Assembly: GCF_008271805.1 (NCBI RefSeq)
Contig: NZ_VSRY01000103.1
Location: forward strand, 62,001 to 126,000
Source: Streptomyces sp. TRM49041
Lineage (GTDB): Bacteria > Actinomycetota > Actinomycetes > Streptomycetales > Streptomycetaceae
Length of the DNA stretch: 64,000 bases
Direction: 5' to 3'
Positions 1-8,619 of the stretch are shown here, piece by piece. The first letter of the stretch is position 1, and each line of letters begins with the position of its first letter. A program made the translations under genes and the position numbers. The notes under the pieces were generated by a model. The model had not been told where the DNA came from. It searched no databases and saw nothing but the letters and a program-made list of their open reading frames with translations.

Positions 1-890
1 ACGATCGCGCTGTCGCCGCTGCGGGCGTCGTTCTCGGTGAACTCCAGCGGCGTCGCCCGCAGATCAGGCACGTCGAGTACGGCGATGTCGCGCCGCCAGT
101 CGTACAGGACGACCGTCGCGTCGTACAGCCTGCCCTGGCCGCCTATCTGGACGGTCGGCTCGTCGACGCCGCCCACCACATGGGCGTTCGTCATGACGCG
201 GCGCTCGCCGAAGACGAAGCCCGTGCCCTCCAGGACCTTGCCGCAGCTGCGCGCCGTGCCGACGACCTTCACGATGGACTGCTGGGCGCGCGCCGCCACC
301 GGGCTGTTGACCAGCGCCGGGTCGGGCGGCCGGACCTCCGTGATGGGTTCGTTCGCGAACGGGCTGAAGACCTGCGGGAAGCCGTTCTGTGCCAGCACCG
401 ACGAGAAGTCCGTGAACATCGTCGACGCCTGGGTGGGCATCACCCGGGACACGCCGAGGAGCACCTTGGAGTTACGGACCTCCTTGCCGAGGGTCGGCAG
501 GGACGTACCGGCCAGGGCGGAGCCGATCAGCCAGGCGACGAGCAGCATCGCGACCACGTTCACCAGCGCGCCGCCCGTCGCGTCCAGCGCGCGGGCGGGG
601 GACCAGGTGATGTGGCGGCGGAGCTTGTTGCCCAGGTGGGTGGTGAAGGTCTGCCCCACGGACGCGAAGATGAGCACGATCGCGATGGCGATGATCGCGG
701 CGGTCGTGGAGACCTCGGCGTCGCCGGTGAGCGGGCCCCACACGAGCGGCAGCAGGTAGACGGCGACAAGCCCGCCCCCCAAGAAGCCGATCACCGACAG
801 GATGCCGACCACGAACCCCTGTCGGTACCCGACGATCGCGAACCACACGGCGGCGACCAGCAGCAGGATGTCCAGCACGTTCACCGTCAT
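1..890 (-). CDS. MarP-type membrane serine protease, 3' end outside window
   Basis: Reading from ATG at 890 gives about 296 residues before the window edge. The first 150 residues carry several hydrophobic helices of the CvpA (colicin V production) type. They are followed by a trypsin-like domain: a His in NAHVVGG and an Asp in RDIAVLDV fit the first two residues of the catalytic triad. The catalytic Ser should lie beyond base 1. CvpA plus trypsin is the architecture of actinobacterial MarP, an envelope protease linked in mycobacteria to acid and oxidative stress. The gene is followed downstream on the same strand outside the window; upstream is the Nudix gene at 951. Confidence 0.85.
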   Translation of the reverse strand, partial: MTVNVLDILLLVAAVWFAIVGYRQGFVVGILSVIGFLGGGLVAVYLLPLVWGPLTGDAEVSTTAAIIAIAIVLIFASVGQTFTTHLGNKLRRHITWSPARALDATGGALVNVVAMLLVAWLIGSALAGTSLPTLGKEVRNSKVLLGVSRVMPTQASTMFTDFSSVLAQNGFPQVFSPFANEPITEVRPPDPALVNSPVAARAQQSIVKVVGTARSCGKVLEGTGFVFGERRVMTNAHVVGGVDEPTVQIGGQGRLYDATVVLYDWRRDIAVLDVPDLRATPLEFTENDARSGDSAI

Positions 891-950
891 TAGCCTCGCA
901 GATTCGTCTCCGGCCGCCCCGTGCGGCCGCGGAGCCCAGCAGTCAGCCTG

Positions 951-1676
951 TCATGCACGCCAGTCGAGCGGGACCTGCCTCCCCCGGTCCCAGGGCTCTT
1001 CCCAGCCCGCGAAGTGGAGGATCCGGTCGATCAGCCCGGCCGTGAATCCCCACACCAGGGCGGATTCGACCAGGAATGCCGGGCCTCGGTGGCCGCTGGG
1101 GTGGACGGCCGTCGAGCGGTTGGACGGGTCCGTGAGGTCGGCCACGGGCACCGTGAAGACCCGCGCGGTCTCCGCCGGGTCCACGGCGCCGACCGGGGTC
1201 GGGTCCTTCCACCACCCGAGTACGGGCGTGACGACGAAGCCGCTCACCGGGATGAAGAGGCGGGGCAGTACGGCGAAGACCTGTACGCCGTCGGGGTCGA
1301 GACCCGTTTCCTCCTCGGCCTCGCGCAGCGCGGCGCGCAGCGGCCCCAGCGTCGCCGGGTCGCCGTCCTCGGGGTCGAGGGCTCCGCCGGGGAACGACGG
1401 CTGGCCGGCGTGCGAGCGGAGGCTGCCGGCGCGCTCCATCAGCAACAGCTCGGGGCCGCGCTTCCCCTCCCCGAAAAGGATCAGCACCGCCGCCTGGCGG
1501 CCTCCCTGCTCGGGCGGCAGAAACCGGCTGAGCTGCTCGGGCGCGATACCGTGCGCGGCCCGCGCCACCGGCTCCAGCCACCTCGGCAGGCCGTCGACGC
1601 TCACGGTCACGGGCGGCGGCCCTCCCGTACCGGTCGCACCGCTGACGCCGTATGCGTCTTCTCCAGCGCGTGTCAT
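951..1676 (-). CDS. Nudix hydrolase, CoA pyrophosphatase-like
   Basis: 241-residue Nudix protein. The Nudix box is clear: GGALDPEDG leads into LREAEEETGL, supplying the metal-binding glutamates. The preceding region has SHAGQPSFPGG, which resembles the signature of CoA-diphosphatase members (NudL/YeaB group), so the likely reaction is hydrolysis of CoA or related dinucleotide-type diphosphates to phosphopantetheine plus 3',5'-ADP. I prefer the ATG at 1676; a start seven codons upstream at 1697 is possible but starts with a non-conserved cysteine-containing stretch. It lies between endonuclease III and the MarP gene on the same strand. The substrate is inferred from family resemblance. Confidence 0.85.
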   Translation of the reverse strand: MTRAGEDAYGVSGATGTGGPPPVTVSVDGLPRWLEPVARAAHGIAPEQLSRFLPPEQGGRQAAVLILFGEGKRGPELLLMERAGSLRSHAGQPSFPGGALDPEDGDPATLGPLRAALREAEEETGLDPDGVQVFAVLPRLFIPVSGFVVTPVLGWWKDPTPVGAVDPAETARVFTVPVADLTDPSNRSTAVHPSGHRGPAFLVESALVWGFTAGLIDRILHFAGWEEPWDRGRQVPLDWRA

Positions 1677-1778
1677 AGGCACCCCCGGCTTGCACAACGC
1701 TTTTCGGTCACTCGATCGTTCCGCCCGCCTCCGCCGCCGGCCGGATCGTGGATGCCCTCAGCCCTCAGCCCCCCGCCC

Positions 1779-2705
1779 TCAGCCCCCCGCGCCGTTGCCG
1801 TCGCCCTCACCGTCGCCGGTGGTCATCGGGGCGGCCGGGCGACCGGGGTAGTCCGGGGGCGGGGCCAGGCGCTGGCCGGGGTGGCCCCCCTTCTCGTACT
1901 TGAGCAGCTTCTCGGCCTTCGCCGGGTCCGTCTCCCCCTCCCCGTACGCCGGACAGAGCGGCGCGATCGGGCAGGCGCCGCAGGCGGGCTTGCGGGCGTG
2001 GCAGATTCGGCGGCCGTGGAAGATCACTCGGTGCGAGAGCATCGTCCACTCCGACTTCGGGAAGAGCGCGCAGATCTCCGCCTCGACCTTCTCCGGGTCC
2101 TCCTCCTCGGTCCACTTCCAGCGCCGGACCAGCCGCCCGAAGTGCGTGTCGACGGTGACGCCGGGGACGCCGAAGGCATTGCCCAGCACCACGTTCGCCG
2201 TTTTGCGGCCGACCCCGGGGAGCGTGACCAGGTCGGCCAGTCGGCCGGGCACCTCGGCGCCGAAGTCGTCCCGGAGGGCGGCGGACAGCCCGATGAGCGA
2301 CCTGGCCTTGGCCCGGAAGAAGCCGGTGGGCCGGATGATCTCCTCCAGCTCCTCCGGCACCGCCGCCGCCATGTCCTCCGGCGTCGGGTACTTCGCGAAG
2401 AGCGCCGGCGTGGTCTGGTTCACCCGCAGGTCGGTCGTCTGGGCGGACAGGACGGTCGCCACGAGGAGCTCGAAGGGGTTGCGGAAGTCGAGCTCCGGAT
2501 GGGCGTACGGATAGATCTCGGCGAGCTCGCGGTTGATCCGCCGCGCCCGGCGGACCAGGGCGAGGCGGGATTCCGGCGCGCCCGCCTTCTTCACCCCATT
2601 TGCCCGCTTCTGTACGACTTTCTTTGTTGAGGGTTTCGCTTGTTCGCCCACAGCGGAATTCTTCTTCCCGGACACTCTCCCGGCCCCCTTGGCCTGCGCT
2701 CTCAC
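1779..2705 (-). CDS. nth: Endonuclease III, DNA glycosylase/AP lyase
   Basis: 308 residues. Base-excision repair enzyme that removes oxidised pyrimidines and nicks the abasic site. The helix-hairpin-helix LPGVGRKTA carries the catalytic Lys. VDTHFGR carries the catalytic Asp. The four-cysteine iron-sulfur loop is visible as [18 protein letters not shown] basic N-terminal extension of about 45 residues precedes the catalytic core, and a Gly/Pro-rich tail follows the cluster. The start is a GTG at 2705 inside a short repeat of gctctcact; a second in-frame GTG ten codons on is possible. It is divergent from crp, as in other Streptomyces as far as I recall. Confidence 0.95.
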   Translation of the reverse strand: MRAQAKGAGRVSGKKNSAVGEQAKPSTKKVVQKRANGVKKAGAPESRLALVRRARRINRELAEIYPYAHPELDFRNPFELLVATVLSAQTTDLRVNQTTPALFAKYPTPEDMAAAVPEELEEIIRPTGFFRAKARSLIGLSAALRDDFGAEVPGRLADLVTLPGVGRKTANVVLGNAFGVPGVTVDTHFGRLVRRWKWTEEEDPEKVEAEICALFPKSEWTMLSHRVIFHGRRICHARKPACGACPIAPLCPAYGEGETDPAKAEKLLKYEKGGHPGQRLAPPPDYPGRPAAPMTTGDGEGDGNGAGG

Positions 2706-2988
2706 TGCGCTCTCACAGGGCTCTCACTGGCGACTTGGACACCCGGCCAGCCTAAGCGCCACCACCGACATCCGCCCTGGGCATGGGCGATCAGGACCCA
2801 ATCGGGCCCCTGCCGTACGGACACGCGTACCAGTGCGTCAAACTTGTTGTGATTGATCGCACGATAATTTACCTGCGGGAGCCGGTCCCGGCGGGGAGCC
2901 GCCTCGCGCAGCGCCCCCCGGACGAGCGCCACACTGTCCGGCATCATGGGACCAACGTCCCTGAGCAGGTCGACATAGGAGAGAACTC
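2706..2988. promoter_or_regulatory. Divergent nth/crp intergenic region with Crp-like site
   Basis: The 283-bp divergent spacer holds an imperfect dyad at 2849-2862, GTGATTGATCGCAC. Its outer GTG and CAC match the half-sites bound by Crp/Fnr proteins of actinobacteria. It ends 126 bp before the crp start, so it could be an autoregulatory site. A Shine-Dalgarno sequence (aggagag, 2977-2983) precedes the crp GTG. Confidence 0.45.
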
Positions 2989-3663
2989 GTGGACGACGTT
3001 CTGCGGCGCGCCCCGCTCTTCGCGGCGCTCGATGACGAGCAGGCCGCGGAGCTCCGCGCCTCGATGAGTGAGGTGACGCTTGCCCGTGGCGACGCGCTCT
3101 TCCACGAAGGCGACCCGGGCGACCGGCTCTACGTGGTCACCGAAGGCAAGGTCAAGCTCCACCGCACCTCCCCCGACGGCCGCGAGAACATGCTCGCCGT
3201 CCTGGGCCCCGGCGAGCTCATCGGTGAGCTGTCCCTCTTCGACCCGGGTCCGCGTACGGCCACGGCGACCGCGCTGACCGAGGTCAAGCTCCTCGGCCTG
3301 GGCCACGGCGACCTCCAGCCCTGGCTGAACGCCCGCCCCGAGGTGGCGTCGGCCCTGCTGCGCGCCGTCGCCCGCCGTCTGCGCAAGACCAACGACCAGA
3401 TGTCCGACCTGGTCTTCTCCGACGTGCCGGGCCGCGTCGCCCGGGCACTCCTCGACCTGTCGCGCCGCTTCGGTGTGCAGTCGGAGGAGGGCATCCACGT
3501 GGTGCACGACCTGACCCAGGAGGAGCTGGCCCAGCTCGTCGGCGCGTCACGCGAGACCGTCAACAAGGCGCTGGCCGACTTCGCGGGCCGCGGCTGGCTG
3601 CGTCTGGAGGCGCGGGCCGTGATCCTGCTGGACGTGGAGCGCCTCGCGAAGCGCTCGCGCTGA
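2989..3663 (+). CDS. crp: Crp/Fnr family transcriptional regulator
   Basis: 224 residues. Residues 1-125 form the cyclic-nucleotide-binding beta roll (GDALFHEGDPGDRLYVV, then GELIGELSLFD, with PRTATATA in the phosphate-binding cassette). A dimerisation helix follows, and the C-terminal winged helix-turn-helix shows LTQEELAQLVGASRETVNK. Streptomyces Crp is a global regulator of germination, development and antibiotic production that binds cAMP. The start is GTG with aggagag six bases upstream. The stop codon is the first of four tandem tgagc units (3661-3680), followed by a strong terminator. Confidence 0.93.
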   Translation: MDDVLRRAPLFAALDDEQAAELRASMSEVTLARGDALFHEGDPGDRLYVVTEGKVKLHRTSPDGRENMLAVLGPGELIGELSLFDPGPRTATATALTEVKLLGLGHGDLQPWLNARPEVASALLRAVARRLRKTNDQMSDLVFSDVPGRVARALLDLSRRFGVQSEEGIHVVHDLTQEELAQLVGASRETVNKALADFAGRGWLRLEARAVILLDVERLAKRSR

Positions 3664-3777
3664 GCTGAGCTGAGCTGAGCCGGCCGCCAGGCCCGGCCCG
3701 GCCGCGACGCACGACAGGCCACGACAGGCCGACAGGGCCACGCCCCGCCGCGCCGCGCCGCACATATGGCGTATGTC

Positions 3778-3817
3778 GAGAGGGCCGCCCCGCAGTCGAC
3801 TGCGGGGCGGCCCTCTC
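3778..3817. terminator. Bidirectional intrinsic terminator, crp / SPFH gene
   Basis: A perfect 40-bp palindrome centred between 3797 and 3798 (arms start GAGAGGGCCGCCCC). It lies between the convergent crp and SPFH genes, so it can terminate both. No U-tract is present, as is common in Streptomyces. Confidence 0.85.
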
Positions 3818-3853
3818 GTACGTCGTCCCCCACGTATACGTAAGGGACCGGAG

Positions 3854-4738
3854 TCAGCTCTTCTTGCCGTCCACGATCACCGGCGTCCCGCTGCCGCTGC
3901 CGCACGGCACGGCGTACACCGGGTTCTTGGCGGCGGCCTCCTTGAAGGCGTCGATGCACTGGTTGAGCAGGACCTTGTCGCTGAGCGAGTCGTTCAGGAT
4001 CTTGTTGGCCCGGGCGATGCCCTCCGCCTCGATCCGGCGCCGCTCGGCCTCAGCCGTGGCCGTACGGGCGGCCTCCTGCGCGCGCTCGGTGGCCTGCTGC
4101 TGCTGGATCTTGCGGTCGATCTGGTCCTGGAGCTTGTCGGACGGCTTCACGTTCCGCAGGTTCACGGTCGTCACGTCGATGCCGCGCGGCGCCAGGCGCT
4201 CCTTGACGAGCTCGCCGATCTCGGCGTTGATCTTCTCGCGGGCGGAGGAGTAGCCCTCCTCGCTCGTGTGGCGCGCGAAGACGTTACGGACGATCTCCCG
4301 GCTGTCCGGGAAGACCAGCCGCTGCTGGATGGCGGCCTCGTTCCCGGCGAGCCGGTACAGCTCCACCGCCTTGGACGGGGCGACCGCCCACTTCACGGTG
4401 ACCTCGACGTACATCACGCCCCCCTGTGAGGAGCGGACCTCGACCACGTCCTTGTCGGAGAGGTTCAGGTCGACGGGGCGCGTGGAGAAGGTGGTGACGG
4501 TCGTGAAAGGAGAGACGACGTTCAGGCCGGGCGTCATCGGGCTGCCGACCTTGCCGAAGGTCACCGGGACGCCGACCTCGTACGCGCTGACGATGACCAG
4601 GCAGCTGGCCAGCCCCGAGAACAGGCCCGCCAGCAGCGCGCCCACCGCGCCGAGCCGGAAGGCCGGGCGTCCGTCGCTCCGTCCGACGAAGTACAGGATC
4701 ACCGCGGCGATGAGCAGCAGTATGGACAGGACAAACAC
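3854..4738 (-). CDS. SPFH/band 7 (prohibitin-like) membrane protein
   Basis: 294 residues. Two hydrophobic segments occupy residues 1-20 and about 28-52. An SPFH domain follows (YEVGVPVTFGKVG through ERLAPRGIDVTTVNLRNV), then a charged coiled-coil around residues 200-250 rich in Gln, Glu, Ala and Arg. Family members oligomerise on membranes and organise microdomains or modulate membrane proteases. The tail (NPVYAVPCGSGSGTPVIV) is short and hydrophilic. It is monocistronic: a terminator lies downstream and 160 bp of non-coding sequence separates it from the gene at 4901-5731. Confidence 0.88.
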   Translation of the reverse strand: MFVLSILLLIAAVILYFVGRSDGRPAFRLGAVGALLAGLFSGLASCLVIVSAYEVGVPVTFGKVGSPMTPGLNVVSPFTTVTTFSTRPVDLNLSDKDVVEVRSSQGGVMYVEVTVKWAVAPSKAVELYRLAGNEAAIQQRLVFPDSREIVRNVFARHTSEEGYSSAREKINAEIGELVKERLAPRGIDVTTVNLRNVKPSDKLQDQIDRKIQQQQATERAQEAARTATAEAERRRIEAEGIARANKILNDSLSDKVLLNQCIDAFKEAAAKNPVYAVPCGSGSGTPVIVDGKKS

Positions 4739-4900
4739 GTGGATCCCCCCGTTCGAGCGACATGAGACATCACCCGGGGACGACCTCAGGCGATGTAAAG
4801 GGAGCGTAAAGCATCGCGTGTCGGCTGGAACATGCCGGTCCCGCGCAGTTCAGCACCGCTCCCCGCTGCCGGAACCGTACGTACCGGCTGCTTCCGCCGC

Positions 4901-5731
4901 TCAGATCAGGCCGTGCTCGGAGAGGTACTCCAACTGCGCGCGCGCCGACAGTTCGGCGGCGGGCCAGAGCGACCTGTCGACGTCCGCGTACACATGCGCG
5001 ACGACCTCCGCCGGAGTCGTGTAACCGTCCTCCACGGCGGTCTCGACCTGGGCGAGCCGGTGCGCGCGGTGCGCCAGGTAGAACTCCACCGCTCCCTGGG
5101 CGTCGTCCAGCACCGGACCGTGGCCCGGCAGGACCGTGCGCACACCGTCGTCGACGGTCAGCGAACGCAGCCGCCGCAGCGAGTCCAGGTAGTCGCCGAG
5201 CCGCCCGTCCGGGTGCGCCACGACCGTCGTGCCACGGCCCAGGACCGTGTCGCCGGTCAGCACCGCGCGGTCCGCCGGCAGGTGGAAACTGAGCGAGTCC
5301 TCGGTGTGACCGGGTGTCGGTACGACGCGCAGCTCCAGACCGCCGACCTCGACGGCCTGGCCGGCGGCGAGCCCCTCGTCACCGAGCCGCAGCGCCGGGT
5401 CCAGAGCGCGTACGGGGGCCCCCGTCAGCTCCGCGAAGCGCGCCGCGCCCGCCGCGTGGTCGGGGTGGCCGTGCGTGAGCAGCGTGACCGCGACGCGCTT
5501 GCCGAGGCGCTCGGCCGTGTCCCGTACGGCGGTGAGGTGGCTCTCGTCGAGCGGCCCGGGGTCGACGACCACGGCGAGCCCGGACCCCGGCTCGGAGAGG
5601 ATCCAGGTGTTGGTGCCGTCCAGGGTCATCGCGGACGGGTTGGGCGCGAGGACGTTCACGGCACGCTCGGTCGCGGGGCCCGAGATCACGGCTCCGCGCG
5701 GTCGGCCGGGGAGGGCGGCGGCGTTCGTCAT
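4901..5731 (-). CDS. MBL-fold metallohydrolase (LACTB2/glyoxalase II type)
   Basis: 276 residues. The metallo-beta-lactamase fold is shown by LLTHGHPDHAAGAAR (HxHxDH motif), PTPGHTEDSLSF, LTGDTVLG and LPGHGPV, together supplying a full set of ligands for two metals. The C-terminal helix region (TPAEVVAHVYADVDRSLWPAAE) resembles the winged-helix tail of LACTB2-like enzymes. The substrate cannot be read from sequence. The ATG at 5731 overlaps the stop of the upstream Nudix gene by four bases (ATGA), so the two are translationally coupled and probably act together or are at least co-expressed. Confidence 0.88.
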   Translation of the reverse strand: MTNAAALPGRPRGAVISGPATERAVNVLAPNPSAMTLDGTNTWILSEPGSGLAVVVDPGPLDESHLTAVRDTAERLGKRVAVTLLTHGHPDHAAGAARFAELTGAPVRALDPALRLGDEGLAAGQAVEVGGLELRVVPTPGHTEDSLSFHLPADRAVLTGDTVLGRGTTVVAHPDGRLGDYLDSLRRLRSLTVDDGVRTVLPGHGPVLDDAQGAVEFYLAHRAHRLAQVETAVEDGYTTPAEVVAHVYADVDRSLWPAAELSARAQLEYLSEHGLI

Positions 5732-6645
5732 ACGGCACCTCCGGTGGGCGCGCCGGGCACGTGCTTGGTGAACTCGTCATGGCCCGGCCAGCTCAGTACG
5801 ACCTCGTCGCCCTCCAGGCGGGCCTGCGCGAGTACGGGCGTGAGGTCCTGGTCCCGGGCCGCCTCCAGGGCGGCGAGGGGGGTGCCGTACGCGGCGAGGG
5901 TGCGGAGCGTGGCGATGGTGGGCGGCATCATGAGGAGCTCGCCGCGGTCGTAGCCGGCGGCGGCCTCCGCGGGGCTGATCCACACGGTCCGGTCGGCCTC
6001 CGTCGAGGCGTTGCGGGTCCGCTGGCCCGTCGGGAGGGCGGCCACGAAGAACCAGGTGTCGTAGCGGCGCGGCTCGAACTCGGGGGTGATCCAGCGCGCC
6101 CACGCGCCCAGGAGGTCCGAGCGGAGGACGAGGTCGCGGCCGTCCAGGAACTCCGCGAACGACAGCTCGCGGGCCACGAGGGCGGCGCGGGCGGCCTCCC
6201 ACGCGTCGCCTGTCGTGTCGCCGACGACCGAGTCGGGGGTCGGGCCCGCGAGGAGGACACCCGCCTCCTCGTACGTCTCCCGCACGGCCGCGCAGACGAT
6301 GGCCTGCGCCTCGGCCGGGGTCGCCACGCCGAGGCGGGCCGCCCAGTCCCCCGGGGTGGGACCGGCCCAGCGCACCGGGTGCTCGTCGCGGGGGTCGACG
6401 GCGCCGCCGGGGTAGGCGTACGCGCCGCCGGCGAAGGCCATGGAGGTCCGGCGGCGCAGCATGTGCACCTCGGTGCCGGTACCGCCGCCGGTGCTGGTGT
6501 CGCCGCCGGTGCCGCCGCCGGTGCCGGTGCCGCGGAGGAGCAGCACGGTGGCGGCCCGCCTGGGCGCGACGGCTGTCAGCTCACCGGCTGCGAGAGCGCG
6601 GATGCGGTCGGGCCATTCCGGTGGGTACCACTGACCATTGGACAT
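5728..6645 (-). CDS. Nudix hydrolase (NUDT19-like)
   Basis: 305 residues. The Nudix box is split by a long insertion: GGAYAYPGGAVDPRDEHP, then about 35 residues, then AAVRETYEEAGVLL. That spacing is typical of NUDT19-like CoA diphosphatases. Residues 40-60 are a Gly-Thr low-complexity stretch encoded by a simple repeat (about 6470-6540), which is likely to vary in length between strains. It overlaps the MBL-fold gene by four bases. The reaction is inferred as diphosphate hydrolysis of a CoA-like compound. Confidence 0.85.
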   Translation of the reverse strand: MSNGQWYPPEWPDRIRALAAGELTAVAPRRAATVLLLRGTGTGGGTGGDTSTGGGTGTEVHMLRRRTSMAFAGGAYAYPGGAVDPRDEHPVRWAGPTPGDWAARLGVATPAEAQAIVCAAVRETYEEAGVLLAGPTPDSVVGDTTGDAWEAARAALVARELSFAEFLDGRDLVLRSDLLGAWARWITPEFEPRRYDTWFFVAALPTGQRTRNASTEADRTVWISPAEAAAGYDRGELLMMPPTIATLRTLAAYGTPLAALEAARDQDLTPVLAQARLEGDEVVLSWPGHDEFTKHVPGAPTGGAV

Positions 6646-6939
6646 GGCCGGAGCCTATGCGGATCGCCCCGGATGTTCGAGACCGATCCGGCCGTCCGGC
6701 GGGAGAGCCCAGGCAGGGTCGCCCGCGGGTCCGGCGTCCCAAGGAGGCGAGTGGCCCCGCCAGGGCCCTGCCCCCACCGACCTGGTGCGCGGCCCTCTGT
6801 GCGGGGCGCTACGCCGGTTCGGCGGTGGGCAGGCGTTCCGCAGGCGATGGGGGTGCACCCCACTCAGATGGGGGTGCCCCCCGCTCAAGGGATGCCGAGA
6901 GCCTGGCGAGGGTGGGCACAGACGAACCGGCCCGCGGCC
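6646..6939. other. Intergenic spacer, no gene seen
   Basis: 294 bp between the Nudix gene and the RidA gene. It contains the short repeat gggggtgcacccc / gggggtgcccccc around 6848-6884 but no convincing reading frame. Confidence 0.5.
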
Positions 6940-7413
6940 TCACGCCTCCGGGTCGAGTTCCACCTGGAGTTCGATCTCGACCGGGGCGTCCAGCGGGAGG
7001 ACGGCCACACCTACCGCGCTACGGGCGTGGACGCCCTTGTCGCCGAGGATGTCGCCGAGGAGCTCGCTCGCGCCGTTCAGCACGGCCGGCTGCCCGGTGA
7101 AGTCGGGCGCCGATGCGACGAAGCCGACGACCTTCACGACGCGCGCGATCCGGTCGAGGTCGCCCGCGACGGACTTCACCGCGGCGAGGGCGTTCAGCGC
7201 GCAGGTGCGGGCCAGGTCCTTGGCCTCCTCCGGCGTGACCTCGGCGCCCACCTTTCCGGTGACCGGAAGCTTGCCGTCCACCATCGGAAGCTGCCCGGCC
7301 GTGTACACGTACACCCCGGACCGCACCGCCGGCTGGTACGCGGCGAGCGGCGGCACGACCTGCGGAAGCGTCAGTCCGCGCTCGGCCAGGGCCGCCTCGA
7401 CACGCCCCGTCAC
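6940..7413 (-). CDS. RidA/YjgF family enamine/imine deaminase
   Basis: 157 residues beginning at a GTG (7413) that overlaps the stop of the DUF4177 gene by four bases. The RidA core is present: VYTAGQLPMVDGKLPVTGKVG, LARTCALNALAAVKSVAGDLD, VVKVVGFVASAPDF, and the end segment ARSAVGVAVLPLDAPVEIE. The conserved Arg of the active-site segment is kept. Family members hydrolyse reactive enamines and imines made by PLP enzymes such as threonine dehydratase. Longer reading frames starting upstream are not supported because they run through the DUF4177 gene. Confidence 0.9.
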   Translation of the reverse strand: MTGRVEAALAERGLTLPQVVPPLAAYQPAVRSGVYVYTAGQLPMVDGKLPVTGKVGAEVTPEEAKDLARTCALNALAAVKSVAGDLDRIARVVKVVGFVASAPDFTGQPAVLNGASELLGDILGDKGVHARSAVGVAVLPLDAPVEIELQVELDPEA

Positions 7414-7568
7414 TGCTTCTCCCGCTTCAGGTACGCCACGAGCTGCTCGGGGTTGTTCGGTCCGGGGACGACCTGGACGAGCTCCCAGCCGTCCTCGCCC
7501 CAGGTGTCCAGAATCTGCTTGGTCGCGTGCACGAGAAGGGGCACGGTCGCGTATTCCCACTTGGTCAT
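7410..7568 (-). CDS. DUF4177 family small protein
   Basis: 52 residues from ATG at 7568. The sequence MTKWEYATVPLLVH through WELVQVVPG matches the DUF4177 pattern (an N-terminal KWEY strand and a DGWELV motif). Function is unknown. It is coupled to the RidA gene by a GTGA overlap. Divergent from the ATPase gene starting at 7651. Confidence 0.85.
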   Translation of the reverse strand: MTKWEYATVPLLVHATKQILDTWGEDGWELVQVVPGPNNPEQLVAYLKREKQ

Positions 7569-7650
7569 GGGCCGACTGTATCCGCTCCCCCGCACTGCCC
7601 AAGGGCAGCCTCCTGCGTGCGCGGTGGCGACACTGGTTACGCTCGCTTGT

Positions 7651-8619
7651 GTGAGCAGGCTCCAGGTCGTCAGCGGCAAGGGCGGTACCGGTAAGACGAC
7701 GGTGGCCGCCGCCCTCGCGCTCGCCCTCGCGACGGAGGGCAGGCGCACCCTCCTCGTGGAGGTCGAAGGCAGACAGGGCATCGCACAACTATTCGAGACG
7801 GAGGCGCTCCCCTATGAGGAGCGCAAGATCGCCGTCGCGCCGGGCGGCGGGGAGGTGTACGCCCTCGCCATCGACGCCGAACGGGCGTTGATGGACTACC
7901 TCCAGATGTTCTACAAGCTGGGCGCCGCCGGCCGCGCCCTGAAGAAGCTCGGCGCCATCGACTTCGCGACCACCGTCGCGCCGGGCGTGCGGGACGTGCT
8001 CCTCACGGGCAAGGCGTGCGAGGCGGTGCGCCGCAAGGAGAAGAACGGCCCCTTCGTCTACGACCACATCGTCATGGACGCCCCTCCGACCGGCCGCATC
8101 ACCCGTTTCCTGAACGTCAACGACGAGGTGGCCGGCCTGGCCCGGATGGGCCCGATACACAGCCAGGCGCAGGCCGTGATGCGGGTCCTCAAGTCCCCGG
8201 AGACGGCCGTCCACCTGGTGACCCTGCTGGAGGAGATGCCGGTCCAGGAGACCGCGGACGGAATCGCCGAGCTGCGCGCCGCGGAACTCCCGGTGGGCAA
8301 TGTCATCGTCAACATGGTCCGCCCGCACCTGCTCGACGAGGACGCGGTACGGGCCGCCGCCGGCGACCACCGCGACGACATCGCCCGCGCCCTGGCGGCG
8401 GCCGGGGTGAGCCACCCCGGGGAGCTCGTGGGCCCGCTCATCGACCAGGCCACCGAGCACACACAGCGGGTGGAGCTGGAGCTCGAGCAGCGGGAGGTAC
8501 TGGCGAAGCTGCAGGTCCCGACGTACGAACTGCCGCTGCTGGGTGAGGGCGTGGACCTCGCCGGGCTGTACCACCTGGCCAAGGAGCTACGGAGGAACCT
8601 CGGGGTGAACGACGCATGA
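7651..8619 (+). CDS. ArsA/GET3-like anion-transporting ATPase, first of pair
   Basis: 322 residues from GTG at 7651. A deviant Walker A, GKGGTGKTT, sits at residues 8-16, so the signature lysine of the SIMIBI class is present. A switch-II-like region reads VMDAPPTGR. The protein lacks the arsenite-binding cysteines of ArsA, so arsenite transport is unlikely. The gene ends in ATGA shared with the next ATPase. In Streptomyces and other actinobacteria these two ATPases occur as a conserved pair beside wblA and may form a heterodimer, but their role is not established. Confidence 0.88.
   Translation: MSRLQVVSGKGGTGKTTVAAALALALATEGRRTLLVEVEGRQGIAQLFETEALPYEERKIAVAPGGGEVYALAIDAERALMDYLQMFYKLGAAGRALKKLGAIDFATTVAPGVRDVLLTGKACEAVRRKEKNGPFVYDHIVMDAPPTGRITRFLNVNDEVAGLARMGPIHSQAQAVMRVLKSPETAVHLVTLLEEMPVQETADGIAELRAAELPVGNVIVNMVRPHLLDEDAVRAAAGDHRDDIARALAAAGVSHPGELVGPLIDQATEHTQRVELELEQREVLAKLQVPTYELPLLGEGVDLAGLYHLAKELRRNLGVNDA

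Noticed and set aside
921..2630. A 569-residue plus-strand frame
   Set aside because: Antisense to the Nudix and endonuclease III genes, with no domain-like sequence.
5761..8619. A 952-residue plus-strand frame ending with the ATPase
   Set aside because: Only its last 322 residues (from GTG 7651) are the ArsA-like ATPase; the rest is antisense to the Nudix and RidA genes and has repetitive GC-driven composition.
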